Source: Bacteroidia bacterium (GTDB lineage Bacteria; Bacteroidota; Bacteroidia; B-17B0; Aurantibacillaceae). Taken from it: DNA of 6,967 bases. Both the position numbers and the translations under genes were made by a program. Below are positions 1 through 5,819 of this stretch, piece after piece. The notes beneath the pieces are model-generated. The model was not told where the DNA came from. It searched no databases and saw only the letters and a program-made list of their open reading frames with translations. Numbering within the stretch: the first letter of the stretch is position 1; each line of letters starts with the position of its first letter. The DNA lies in assembly GCA_014379485.1 (NCBI GenBank), contig JACMLS010000860.1, positions 1-6,967 on the forward strand, in the 5' to 3' direction.

Positions 1-2405
1 AAAATGGTGGTGACTATGAGATCTATACCCAAAACGAAAAAGAAACTTACTCGCTAAAAAGCAACCAGATTACCTGTGTTTTAAACGATAAACAAAATAA
101 CGTGTGGGCCGGCACCCAATCTAACGGAATAAATGTTTTTTTCAGAGCTCTTAATAAATTTCAGCATTTTAAACACAACGAGCTCAATCCTAATTCGTTA
201 AATAACGATCATGTTTTTTCTCTGATGACAGATCATAACGGAATTATTTGGATAGGAACAGACGGAGGAGGAGTAAACACTTTTGACAGAGAGAAAAATA
301 AATTCTCAGTTCCTTTAAACGACGAATTAAAAAAACTTGGCATTACCAATCTTTCTATTCTCTCTTTGTTTGAAGACAGCAGAGGAGAGATTTGGATAGG
401 AACCTGGGGAAGCGGTTTGGTGCGCTACGACCCGGTAACAAAAAAATCAAAAGATTACCTTTCTACTGCCAACTGGGGTACCGCAGTTACCAAGATCATT
501 GAAGCACCAGACAGTTCTATCTGGGTTTCTACTTACGGCGACGGAGTTTTCAGAATAAATAAAAACACCCACAAAGTATCTCGTTTTGATGAAGAGAACG
601 GCCTTACCTCTAAAAACGTTTTTTGTCTTTTTCTTGATAAACAAAAAAATTTATGGATTGGTACAGAAGGCGGAGGAGTTTGTATGAAACCGCTTGCTGA
701 AATGGGAAATGAAAAAAAGTTTAAAGTGATTGACCGCGCCGCAAACAATAAAGGACTCAGCTCAAACACAATTTACGATATTTACCAGGACCCCACCGGC
801 AATTTCTGGTTGGGTACCGCAAATGGTTTAAATAAAATAGAAGCGGGTACAGGAAACATTAAGTACTATTTTGAAAAAGACGGCCTGCCCAACTCTACCA
901 TTTACGGAATTATGCCTGACAATAACAACAACTTATGGATGACAACCAATAAGGGAATTTCAAAATTTGATCCGTATAAAAAAACGGCAGAAAACACAGC
1001 AGAAATGTTCAGGAATTATGATAAGAAAGATGGTTTGCAGGGATTGGAATTCAACTCAGGTTCTTTTTTTGTTTCTAAAAGCGGAGAAATGCTAATTGGA
1101 GGAGAAAATGGTTTTAATGTTTTTAAACCAGGCAACATTAAAGATAATCCTCACCTGCCAATGGTTTTTATTTCGTCTTTTAAACGTTTTGGGAAAGAAG
1201 TGTCTTTTGATACTTCTATCGTAAATAAAAAATTTATTGAGCTTTCTTATAAAGACAATTTTTTCTCTTTTGATTTTGTTGCTTTGGATTATCTGGAGCC
1301 AAGTAAAAATAAATTTTCGTATAAACTGGAAGGTGTAGACGAACATTGGAGTGCTCCAAGCACAATAAGGTATGCAAGTTATACTCAACTGGAAGGCGGG
1401 GAGTATGTTTTTAAAGTAAAAGCTTCTAATAATGACGGGGTCTGGAACGAAGAACCTACTTTACTTTACATTCACATAATTCCGCCCTGGTGGAAAACCA
1501 AATGGTTCTATACACTTACTATTATTTTTGGTGTTGCAGGTGTTTTTGGATTTATAAGTTACCGCACAAAAGCGATCAAAAAAGAAAACCGCATTCTTGA
1601 AAATAAAGTGGCAGAGCGCACTTATGAACTTGCACAGAAAAATAAAGACATTACCAGCAGTATAGAATACGCAAAAAGAATTCAGGAAGCATTACTGCCC
1701 AGCAGAGATCTGATCTTTTCTAAATTTAAAGAGGCTTTTATTTTATACAAACCCAAAGACATTGTAAGCGGAGATTTTTATTGGTTTGGCGAAAAAAATA
1801 ATCTTAAAATATTTGCTGTTGTAGATTGCACAGGCCATGGCGTGCCGGGCGCTTTTATGAGTATGATAGGGCACAATTTGCTGAACCAGGTTGTAATGGA
1901 AAACGGTATTACAGACCCGGGAAGTATTTTAAATGCGCTTAATAAAGGAGTGCAATCTGCATTAAAGCAAGGAAGCAATGAAATTAATACCAATGACGGA
2001 ATGGATGTGGCAATGGTAACTATTAACACAGAAACCAACGACCTTAAATTTGCAGGCGCCAACCGTTCTTTATTGGTGGTAAACAAAGAGGGTGAAGTTG
2101 AAAAAATTGAGAGCAATAAATTTCCGATAGGCGGGGCACAATTAGATTCTGAAAGAAATTTTACTACCCGCAGTAAAAACATGAACAGCGGAGATACCGT
2201 ATACCTTTTTTCTGACGGATACGCAGATCAGTTTGGCGGTGAAAAAGGTAAAAAATTTATGGTAAAAAGATTTCATGAATTGCTCAACTCCATTCAAAAG
2301 TATCCGCTCAAAGATCAGGGAAACCTGCTGAACGAAAACATTGAAAACTGGCGGGGAGAATTTGAACAGGTAGACGATATACTGGTTGCCGGAATAAGGT
2401 TTTAA
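1..2405 (+). CDS. Two-component-regulator propeller sensor with SpoIIE/PP2C serine phosphatase output (5' partial)
   Basis: This is a membrane sensor phosphatase, predicted to sense through a periplasmic propeller and dephosphorylate a cytoplasmic Ser/Thr phosphoprotein. The frame is open from base 3, so the true start lies left of the window; the GTG at 102 falls inside a blade motif and is not a start. Seen in order: propeller blades with repeated [VIL]W-x-G/T-T signatures (VWAGT, IWIGT twice, IWVST, LWIGT, FWLGT, LWMTT) up to about 1130; a Y_Y_Y-like beta domain to about 1480; one membrane helix at about 1503-1562; a coiled coil ending near the AKRIQEALLP motif (about 1563-1700); then the SpoIIE domain. 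The PP2C metal-binding acidic motifs all look intact: SGDF (Asp at 1773), VDCTGHG (Asp at 1824), NDGMD (1995/2004), SDGYADQ (Asp at 2214) and VDDI (2373/2376). The layout resembles hybrid propeller sensors, with a phosphatase in place of a histidine kinase. The nearby siaB-siaC pair suggests a SiaA-like role; that is inference, and another target is possible. Confidence 0.93.
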   Translation, partial: NGGDYEIYTQNEKETYSLKSNQITCVLNDKQNNVWAGTQSNGINVFFRALNKFQHFKHNELNPNSLNNDHVFSLMTDHNGIIWIGTDGGGVNTFDREKNKFSVPLNDELKKLGITNLSILSLFEDSRGEIWIGTWGSGLVRYDPVTKKSKDYLSTANWGTAVTKIIEAPDSSIWVSTYGDGVFRINKNTHKVSRFDEENGLTSKNVFCLFLDKQKNLWIGTEGGGVCMKPLAEMGNEKKFKVIDRAANNKGLSSNTIYDIYQDPTGNFWLGTANGLNKIEAGTGNIKYYFEKDGLPNSTIYGIMPDNNNNLWMTTNKGISKFDPYKKTAENTAEMFRNYDKKDGLQGLEFNSGSFFVSKSGEMLIGGENGFNVFKPGNIKDNPHLPMVFISSFKRFGKEVSFDTSIVNKKFIELSYKDNFFSFDFVALDYLEPSKNKFSYKLEGVDEHWSAPSTIRYASYTQLEGGEYVFKVKASNNDGVWNEEPTLLYIHIIPPWWKTKWFYTLTIIFGVAGVFGFISYRTKAIKKENRILENKVAERTYELAQKNKDITSSIEYAKRIQEALLPSRDLIFSKFKEAFILYKPKDIVSGDFYWFGEKNNLKIFAVVDCTGHGVPGAFMSMIGHNLLNQVVMENGITDPGSILNALNKGVQSALKQGSNEINTNDGMDVAMVTINTETNDLKFAGANRSLLVVNKEGEVEKIESNKFPIGGAQLDSERNFTTRSKNMNSGDTVYLFSDGYADQFGGEKGKKFMVKRFHELLNSIQKYPLKDQGNLLNENIENWRGEFEQVDDILVAGIRF

Positions 2406-2475
2406 TTTTTCTGACAAACTCATTTCAGTAAGGATTAATAAATCCCCAATCTTCACTAAATAATCGTTGAACTGC

Positions 2476-2565
2476 CTGAGAAATCTGTTAAATGACATTG
2501 CTGAAAACCACATTAAGGAATTTACGCAGGTAAACGATATTTTGTCAGCAGGCATCAGATTTTGA
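2476..2565 (+). pseudogene. Relic of the C-terminal end of a second SpoIIE phosphatase
   Basis: The codons from 2476 to the TGA at 2563-2565 read as the last 29 residues of an SpoIIE phosphatase, including EFTQVNDILSAGIRF at the end. They align without gaps to the last 29 residues of the upstream phosphatase (2316-2402), with 18 identical residues and the stop in the same place. About half of the identical residues use a different synonymous codon, as expected if the two copies diverged as functional proteins before this one was deleted. The frame is closed by TAA at 2461-2463, no start codon is usable, and nothing recognisable of the rest of the domain remains. The first Asp of the final paired-Asp motif is Asn here. 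It is most likely a remnant of a tandem paralogue. A region of the upstream gene's 3' end copied later is less likely because of the silent divergence. Confidence 0.75.
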
Positions 2566-2566
2566 T

Positions 2567-2596
2567 TTTGTCAGACGGGAAAAAAGGTTAATTTTG
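2567..2596 (+). promoter_or_regulatory. Bacteroidota-type promoter for the lipoprotein gene
   Basis: TTTG at 2567-2570 and TAATTTTG at 2589-2596 are separated by 18 bases and fit the Bacteroidota -33/-7 pattern TTTG / TAnnTTTG. Transcription would begin near 2603, giving a leader of about 66 bases before the ATG at 2669. The -33 element lies immediately after the stop of the phosphatase relic. This is pattern matching only; no transcript data support it. Confidence 0.5.
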
Positions 2597-2668
2597 TCTC
2601 AATTGAAAAATAAGGTTAAACTTCTCTTTGCGCTAAACGTCAAAACAGAATTTAAAACCCAAAAAATC

Positions 2669-3490
2669 ATGAAAAATAATTTTAAAATTTTTATTCTTTC
2701 AGCCTTTGGTCTTGTTTTGTTAAGCTTAAACTCCTGTAAAAAACAGGAAGTAGATAATGAAACCCAGACTGTGGTTGATAATACTACTGCAGAAAGCGAA
2801 TTTATGCGCATGCAACCAACAGTAAACGGGCGTGCAGTAAACAACCCCGGAGTAAAAAAACAGATCATGTCTCCCTTCAGCGCCTGTCCAAACGTTTCAG
2901 TTTCAGGAGATACAAGCTGGATCAACCAATCTGACCTTCCTACAATGACCTTTGATTATGGTACAGGATGTCTTGATATGGATGGAAGGACGAGAAGCGG
3001 ACAGATGATTGCTAAATTTTCTAAACCTTATGACAGCGTTGGCTGTGTGGTTACAGTTACTTTCAGCAATTTTTATTGTAATGGTTCAAAATTCGAAGGA
3101 GTTGTACAAATTACCCGTTTGGCCACTTTTTCTTACAATACCAAAGTAATTGGCGGTAAAGTTACCGGAAGCAGCGGCTGGGTAATTACCTATGACTGCG
3201 ACCGTACTTTAACTATGACAGCAGGAAGCTCTACTCTTACCGATGATACAGATGATATATTTACACTTACAGGAAACGCTAGTGGAACCAACCGCAACGG
3301 AAAACATTTTACAGTAAACATAACCTCTGCACTTACAAAAATGGCTACCTGCAAGTGGCTTTCGGCCGGTTCGCTGGAAGTTACACCCGAAGGTTTGGCC
3401 ACAAGAACGGTAGATTATGGTAACGGAACCTGTGATAATAAAGCAACTTTCAGTGTAAATGGTAATTCTTTTGAGTTTACCATGAATTAA
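2669..3490 (+). CDS. Outer-surface or periplasmic lipoprotein of a Bacteroidota family with DYGxG motifs
   Basis: This is a predicted 273-residue lipoprotein of unknown function. The N-terminus has a charged start, a hydrophobic stretch (FKIFILSAFGLVLLSL) and the lipobox LNSC with the lipidated Cys at residue 23, followed by a polar, low-complexity linker. The mature part is beta-rich and carries two related motifs: DYGTGC at residues 96-101, followed by DGRTRSG, and DYGNGTCDN at residues 249-257. Both are typical, from memory, of a widespread uncharacterised Bacteroidota lipoprotein family. The ATG at 2669 was chosen because it starts the signal peptide directly. The frame extends upstream to a TTG at 2594, but that codon lies inside the predicted -7 element. 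It sits between the sensor phosphatase and siaB, with its own promoter and a 74-base gap to siaB. A role as partner of the sensor's periplasmic domain is possible but unsupported by the sequence itself. Confidence 0.88.
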   Translation: MKNNFKIFILSAFGLVLLSLNSCKKQEVDNETQTVVDNTTAESEFMRMQPTVNGRAVNNPGVKKQIMSPFSACPNVSVSGDTSWINQSDLPTMTFDYGTGCLDMDGRTRSGQMIAKFSKPYDSVGCVVTVTFSNFYCNGSKFEGVVQITRLATFSYNTKVIGGKVTGSSGWVITYDCDRTLTMTAGSSTLTDDTDDIFTLTGNASGTNRNGKHFTVNITSALTKMATCKWLSAGSLEVTPEGLATRTVDYGNGTCDNKATFSVNGNSFEFTMN

Positions 3491-3503
3491 AGAGAAAAAA
3501 AAA

Positions 3504-3533
3504 TTTGTGGTTTGAAACTAATTTCTATTTTTG
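3504..3533 (+). promoter_or_regulatory. Bacteroidota-type promoter for siaB-siaC
   Basis: TTTG at 3504-3507 and TATTTTTG at 3526-3533 are separated by 18 bases, matching TTTG / TAnnTTTG with the same geometry as the candidate in front of the lipoprotein gene. Initiation near 3540 would leave a leader of about 25 bases before the siaB ATG. No terminator hairpin is visible between the lipoprotein stop (3490) and this element, so read-through from upstream may also contribute. Confidence 0.5.
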
Positions 3534-3564
3534 CTAAGATTTAAAAGCAGCAGGTTATAATCCT

Positions 3565-4116
3565 ATGATGCTCGATATATTTGATTTTTACGACAAGATG
3601 GAGAGGAATAACATTCTTCTCTCTTTTAAGGGCGATATAACCTCTGAACTGCTCACGTCTATTTTACAGATTATGGAAAGTAAAATGGACAATATGCACG
3701 AAGAGCCTAAGCTTAAAAAGAAAGTGTACAATGTTCTGGTAGAGTGTTTGCAGAACCTTTACCACCATATGGACGAAACAACAGAAAACGGAGGAGAAAG
3801 AGGCAGGTCAGCAATTTTTATGATTGGCAAGCAAGACGGAGATTATAATATTATTACCGGTAATTACATTATGAATGATAATGTGGCCGGATTGAAAAAA
3901 AGATTGGATGATGTAAATGCCCTCACTAAAGAAGAACTTAAAGACTATTACAAACAAGTTCTTAATAACGGAGAAATGAGCATGAAAGGCGGCGGCGGAT
4001 TGGGAATGATTGACATTGCAAGAAAAACCGGCCAAAAACTTCATTACAATTTTATGGCTATTGACGATAAATTTTCATTTTTTAGTTTAAATATTAAAGT
4101 ATCACCAAACCTATAA
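3565..4116 (+). CDS. siaB: SiaB family protein kinase (DUF6272)
   Basis: This 183-residue cytoplasmic protein is of the SiaB type, a GHKL/HATPase-fold Ser/Thr kinase that in Pseudomonas phosphorylates SiaC. Seen here: an N-box-like segment VECLQNLYHH at residues 59-68 (Glu60, Asn64) for ATP and metal binding, and a glycine-rich G-box-like loop GGGGLGM at residues 142-148. A beta-rich C-terminal end follows. The length fits a single-domain kinase with no sensor or membrane part. ATG codons occur in tandem at 3565 and 3568; the first is reported, with AGG at 3552-3554 as a weak Shine-Dalgarno, and the second would cost only one residue. The siaC start follows 15 bases after the stop, so the two are almost certainly co-transcribed. 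The assignment rests on motif and neighbourhood recognition. The alternative is an anti-sigma-factor-like kinase with another partner, but the adjacent siaC makes the Sia reading strong. Confidence 0.87.
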   Translation: MMLDIFDFYDKMERNNILLSFKGDITSELLTSILQIMESKMDNMHEEPKLKKKVYNVLVECLQNLYHHMDETTENGGERGRSAIFMIGKQDGDYNIITGNYIMNDNVAGLKKRLDDVNALTKEELKDYYKQVLNNGEMSMKGGGGLGMIDIARKTGQKLHYNFMAIDDKFSFFSLNIKVSPNL

Positions 4117-4131
4117 ACAAACAGCACGAAT

Positions 4132-4512
4132 ATGGAAAAGTTCTCGATTGAAGGCACACCCAAAACACCCACCATTAATTTTGATATGGGTGTAGGTTTT
4201 TTGGAAATAAAAGGCCGCTCTATTCCTGAAAACTCGATTGAATTCTACAAACCCCTTGTAGACAATCTTGAAAAGTATGCCGGCAGCCCTAAGCCAGCAA
4301 CCAACGTAAACATCCAATTGGAGTATTTCAACACCTCCTCTTCTAAATGTATACTGGATGTTTTCAAAAAACTGGAAGCCATACATAAAGGTGGAAGTCA
4401 GGTAACAATTAACTGGCATTACGAAGAAGATGATGAGGATATGCTGGAAGCCGGCGAAGATTACCAGGCAATCATAAACGTACCGTTTAAAATGGTACAG
4501 GTAGAAGAATAA
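4132..4512 (+). CDS. siaC: SiaC family regulatory phosphoprotein (DUF1987)
   Basis: This 126-residue protein is the presumed substrate of the SiaB kinase and the SpoIIE phosphatase. It has the family layout: an N-terminal stretch with the TPKTPTINFD motif (residues 9-18), a G-x-L-EIKGRSIPENS segment (22-35), a central strand followed by FNTSSSK (66-72), then an amphipathic helix LDVFKKLEAIHKGG and an acidic EEDDEDMLEAGED stretch near the end. Thr68 in the NTSS motif matches in number and context the phospho-acceptor Thr68 of Pseudomonas aeruginosa SiaC. There, the unphosphorylated form binds and activates the diguanylate cyclase SiaD. No siaD is present here, so the effector is unknown. The ATG lies 15 bases after siaB in the same transcript, and a terminator follows 23 bases after the stop. 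Confidence 0.92.
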   Translation: MEKFSIEGTPKTPTINFDMGVGFLEIKGRSIPENSIEFYKPLVDNLEKYAGSPKPATNVNIQLEYFNTSSSKCILDVFKKLEAIHKGGSQVTINWHYEEDDEDMLEAGEDYQAIINVPFKMVQVEE

Positions 4513-4535
4513 TTTTCTTTTCTGCATAAAATTCG

Positions 4536-4563
4536 GGCATACTCTAAACGGGTATGCCTTTTT
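4536..4563 (+). terminator. Rho-independent terminator after siaC
   Basis: GGCATAC (4536-4542) pairs perfectly with GTATGCC (4552-4558) across a 9-base loop and is followed directly by TTTTT (4559-4563) and further T-rich sequence. It lies 23 bases past the siaC stop and closes the siaB-siaC transcript. Confidence 0.87.
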
Positions 4564-4604
4564 ATTTGCTTTTTTTATTTGAAATTCCGAAAAGATCTTG
4601 CCAC

Positions 4605-4623
4605 TCCCGATAATTTATCGGGA
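4605..4623. repeat. Short palindromic element TCCCGATAA-T-TTATCGGGA (intergenic copy)
   Basis: Nine-base arms TCCCGATAA and TTATCGGGA are perfect reverse complements around a single T. There is no T tract after it, and a much better terminator precedes it, so it is read as a dispersed palindrome. The same ends, TCCCGAT and ATCGGGA, recur inside metX at 5241-5258. From memory, palindromes of the form TCCCGATAGCTATCGGGA are frequent in Bacteroidota genomes; their number here cannot be counted from one window. Confidence 0.7.
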
Positions 4624-4624
4624 T

Positions 4625-4656
4625 CGCGGATTAGCACAGATTTAAGGCGCAGATTA
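4625..4656 (+). repeat. CGCGGATT-type intergenic repeat, left copy
   Basis: It reads CGCGGATTA, then GCACAGATTT, then AAGGCGCAGATTA. It contains alternating GGATT/AGATT blocks and resembles, with small gaps, the reverse complement of 5777-5804 beyond metX. It abuts the palindrome at 4605-4623 almost directly, so the two may have moved or arisen as one composite. It ends only 26 bases before the metX start and so forms most of that gene's leader. Confidence 0.6.
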
Positions 4657-4666
4657 TTTTTTAAAA

Positions 4667-4671
4667 AAAGG
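4667..4671 (+). promoter_or_regulatory. Ribosome binding site deciding the TTG start of metX
   Basis: AAAGG lies 11 bases before the TTG at 4683. An in-frame TAA at 4662-4664 closes the frame upstream, and there is no ATG or GTG between it and 4683, so this site together with TTG is the only reasonable start region. Confidence 0.5.
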
Positions 4672-4682
4672 TAAACAAAAAA

Positions 4683-5711
4683 TTGAAAAAGTTTTTTCAT
4701 AAAAAAGAATTTAAAACCGAAGGTGGAAAAATTTTGCCTGAGATAGAAATTGCTTACCACACTTACGGAAATTTAAATGCAGAAAAAAACAATGTGGTGT
4801 GGGTTTGCCATGCACTCACAGCAAATTCTGATTGTGCAGACTGGTGGAGCGGAATTATTGGCCCGGGAAAAGTGTTTGATCCGGCAAAACATTTTATTGT
4901 ATGCGCAAATATTTTAGGTTCCTGCTACGGAAGCAGCGGGCCACTTTCAGAAAACCCTCAAACCAAAAAAAAATATTTCTCTTCCTTTCCGGCAATTACC
5001 ATTCGCGACATGGTAAAAGCACATATTTTACTGAAAGAACATTTAGGTATTGAAAAAATATTTATGGGAGCAGGTGGTAGCATGGGCGCTTATCAAATTT
5101 TAGAATGGGCCGTTACAGAACCAACACTTTTCGAAAACTTTTTACTCACAACAACCAGTCCCAAAGAATCTGCATGGGGCATCAGTATTCACACAGCGCA
5201 ACGTTTGGCCATTGAAGCCGATTCTACTTTTGGAAATGAATCCCGATCGCTATCGGGAGAGAACGCCGGAGCAAAAGGTTTAAAAGCTGCGCGCGCAATT
5301 GGCATGCTTACTTACAGAAGTTACGAAGCCTATTGCAAGTTGCAGACCGATGCTGATGAAAACAAATTAGAAAATTTTAAAGCAGAATCGTACATACAAC
5401 ACCAGGGAAATAAATTGGTGAACAGGTTTAACGCATACAGTTATCATTTGCTTACGCGGGCTATGGACAGCCATAATATTTGCAGGGGGCGTGGCAAAAT
5501 GGAAGATGTTTTAAAATCAATAAAACAAAAAACTTTAATTGTAGGAATCAGTTCTGATTTTTTGTGTCCAACTGCCGAACAAAAATTTATGGCGCAGCAC
5601 ATTCCCAATTCTACTTATAAAGAAATAGATTCTATTTTTGGGCACGATGGTTTTTTGGTTGAGTTTGAGAAATTGGGGGTGTTAGTGAAAGAGAATTTAC
5701 TTAAAGTTTAA
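4683..5711 (+). CDS. metX: Homoserine O-acetyltransferase (MetX, alpha/beta hydrolase family)
   Basis: This enzyme transfers an acyl group, normally acetyl from acetyl-CoA, to the hydroxyl of L-homoserine, the activating step of methionine synthesis in the cytoplasm. Its 342 residues match the family length. Seen: the N-terminal PEIEIAYHTYG and VWVCHALTANSD segments, the CANILGSCYGSSGP oxyanion-side loop, the nucleophile elbow GGSMGA with Ser133, a cap region at about 165-280, and the remaining triad members Asp292 (SSDFLCP) and His321 (GHDGFLVE). The start is TTG at 4683; its product MKKFFHKKEFKTEGGK lines up with normal MetX N-termini, so the gene is not truncated. Residues 187-192 (SRSLSG) are encoded by an in-frame palindrome. 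The elbow reads G-S-M-G-A where GSMGG or GSFGG is usual. Acetyl versus succinyl specificity is not settled by the motifs seen. No other methionine gene and no SAM-type riboswitch is visible nearby. Confidence 0.94.
   Translation: MKKFFHKKEFKTEGGKILPEIEIAYHTYGNLNAEKNNVVWVCHALTANSDCADWWSGIIGPGKVFDPAKHFIVCANILGSCYGSSGPLSENPQTKKKYFSSFPAITIRDMVKAHILLKEHLGIEKIFMGAGGSMGAYQILEWAVTEPTLFENFLLTTTSPKESAWGISIHTAQRLAIEADSTFGNESRSLSGENAGAKGLKAARAIGMLTYRSYEAYCKLQTDADENKLENFKAESYIQHQGNKLVNRFNAYSYHLLTRAMDSHNICRGRGKMEDVLKSIKQKTLIVGISSDFLCPTAEQKFMAQHIPNSTYKEIDSIFGHDGFLVEFEKLGVLVKENLLKV
5241..5258. repeat. Palindromic element inside metX (in frame, six codons)
   Basis: TCCCGATCGCTATCGGGA has perfect 7-base arms (5241-5247 and 5252-5258) and one mismatch from full 18-base symmetry. 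It is read as TCC CGA TCG CTA TCG GGA, giving Ser-Arg-Ser-Leu-Ser-Gly at residues 187-192 in the cap region. The ends equal those of the intergenic palindrome at 4605-4623. The length is a multiple of three and leaves the frame intact. Confidence 0.7.
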
Positions 5712-5721
5712 ACCACAATAG

Positions 5722-5770
5722 AACCAGTAGAACACAGTAGAACACAGTAGAACACAGTAGAACACAGTAG
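5722..5770. repeat. 10-bp tandem repeat AACACAGTAG, four perfect units
   Basis: Four exact copies of AACACAGTAG occupy 5731-5770. They are preceded by a shortened unit AACCAGTAG at 5722-5730 and a more degenerate AACCACAATAG at 5711-5721, just after the metX stop. The period is one DNA helical turn. There are no spacers, so it is not a CRISPR array. Similar CACAG-rich tandem tracts occur between genes in Bacteroidota, from memory. Confidence 0.88.
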
Positions 5771-5776
5771 AAAAGA

Positions 5777-5804
5777 TAATCCGCGAAAATCTGCTAAATC
5801 CGCG
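5777..5804 (-). repeat. CGCGGATT-type intergenic repeat, right (inverted) copy
   Basis: The reverse complement reads CGCGGATTT, AGCAGATTTT, CGCGGATTA, which resembles the left copy at 4625-4656 in block order and content but lies in the opposite orientation. It fills the gap between the 10-bp tandem repeat and the 3' end of the - strand gene, 15 bases from that gene's stop. No terminator hairpin with a T tract is visible for either convergent gene in this gap. Confidence 0.6.
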
Positions 5805-5819
5805 TCATCAGCGTTCCCT

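Noticed and set aside
102..104. GTG as the start of the propeller-phosphatase gene
   Set aside because: The frame is open to the left edge and the codons before it encode propeller sequence (DKQNN leading into VWAGT), so the gene begins outside the window.
1778..2182. Long - strand reading frame opposite the SpoIIE domain
   Set aside because: It lies wholly over well-conserved phosphatase coding sequence and has no recognisable product, leader or context.
2594..2668. TTG-started extension of the lipoprotein
   Set aside because: It would bury the signal peptide 25 residues inside the protein, and the TTG overlaps the predicted -7 promoter element.
4605..4623. A second terminator after siaC
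   Set aside because: It has no T tract on its 3' side and only a one-base loop; the hairpin at 4536-4563 already ends the transcript, and a similar palindrome occurs inside a coding gene.
4564..4682. SAM-type riboswitch in front of metX
   Set aside because: The short leader consists of a palindrome, a dispersed repeat and an A-rich stretch; no multi-helix aptamer pattern is visible.
5722..5770. CRISPR array
   Set aside because: The units are 10 bases long and directly adjacent, without spacers.
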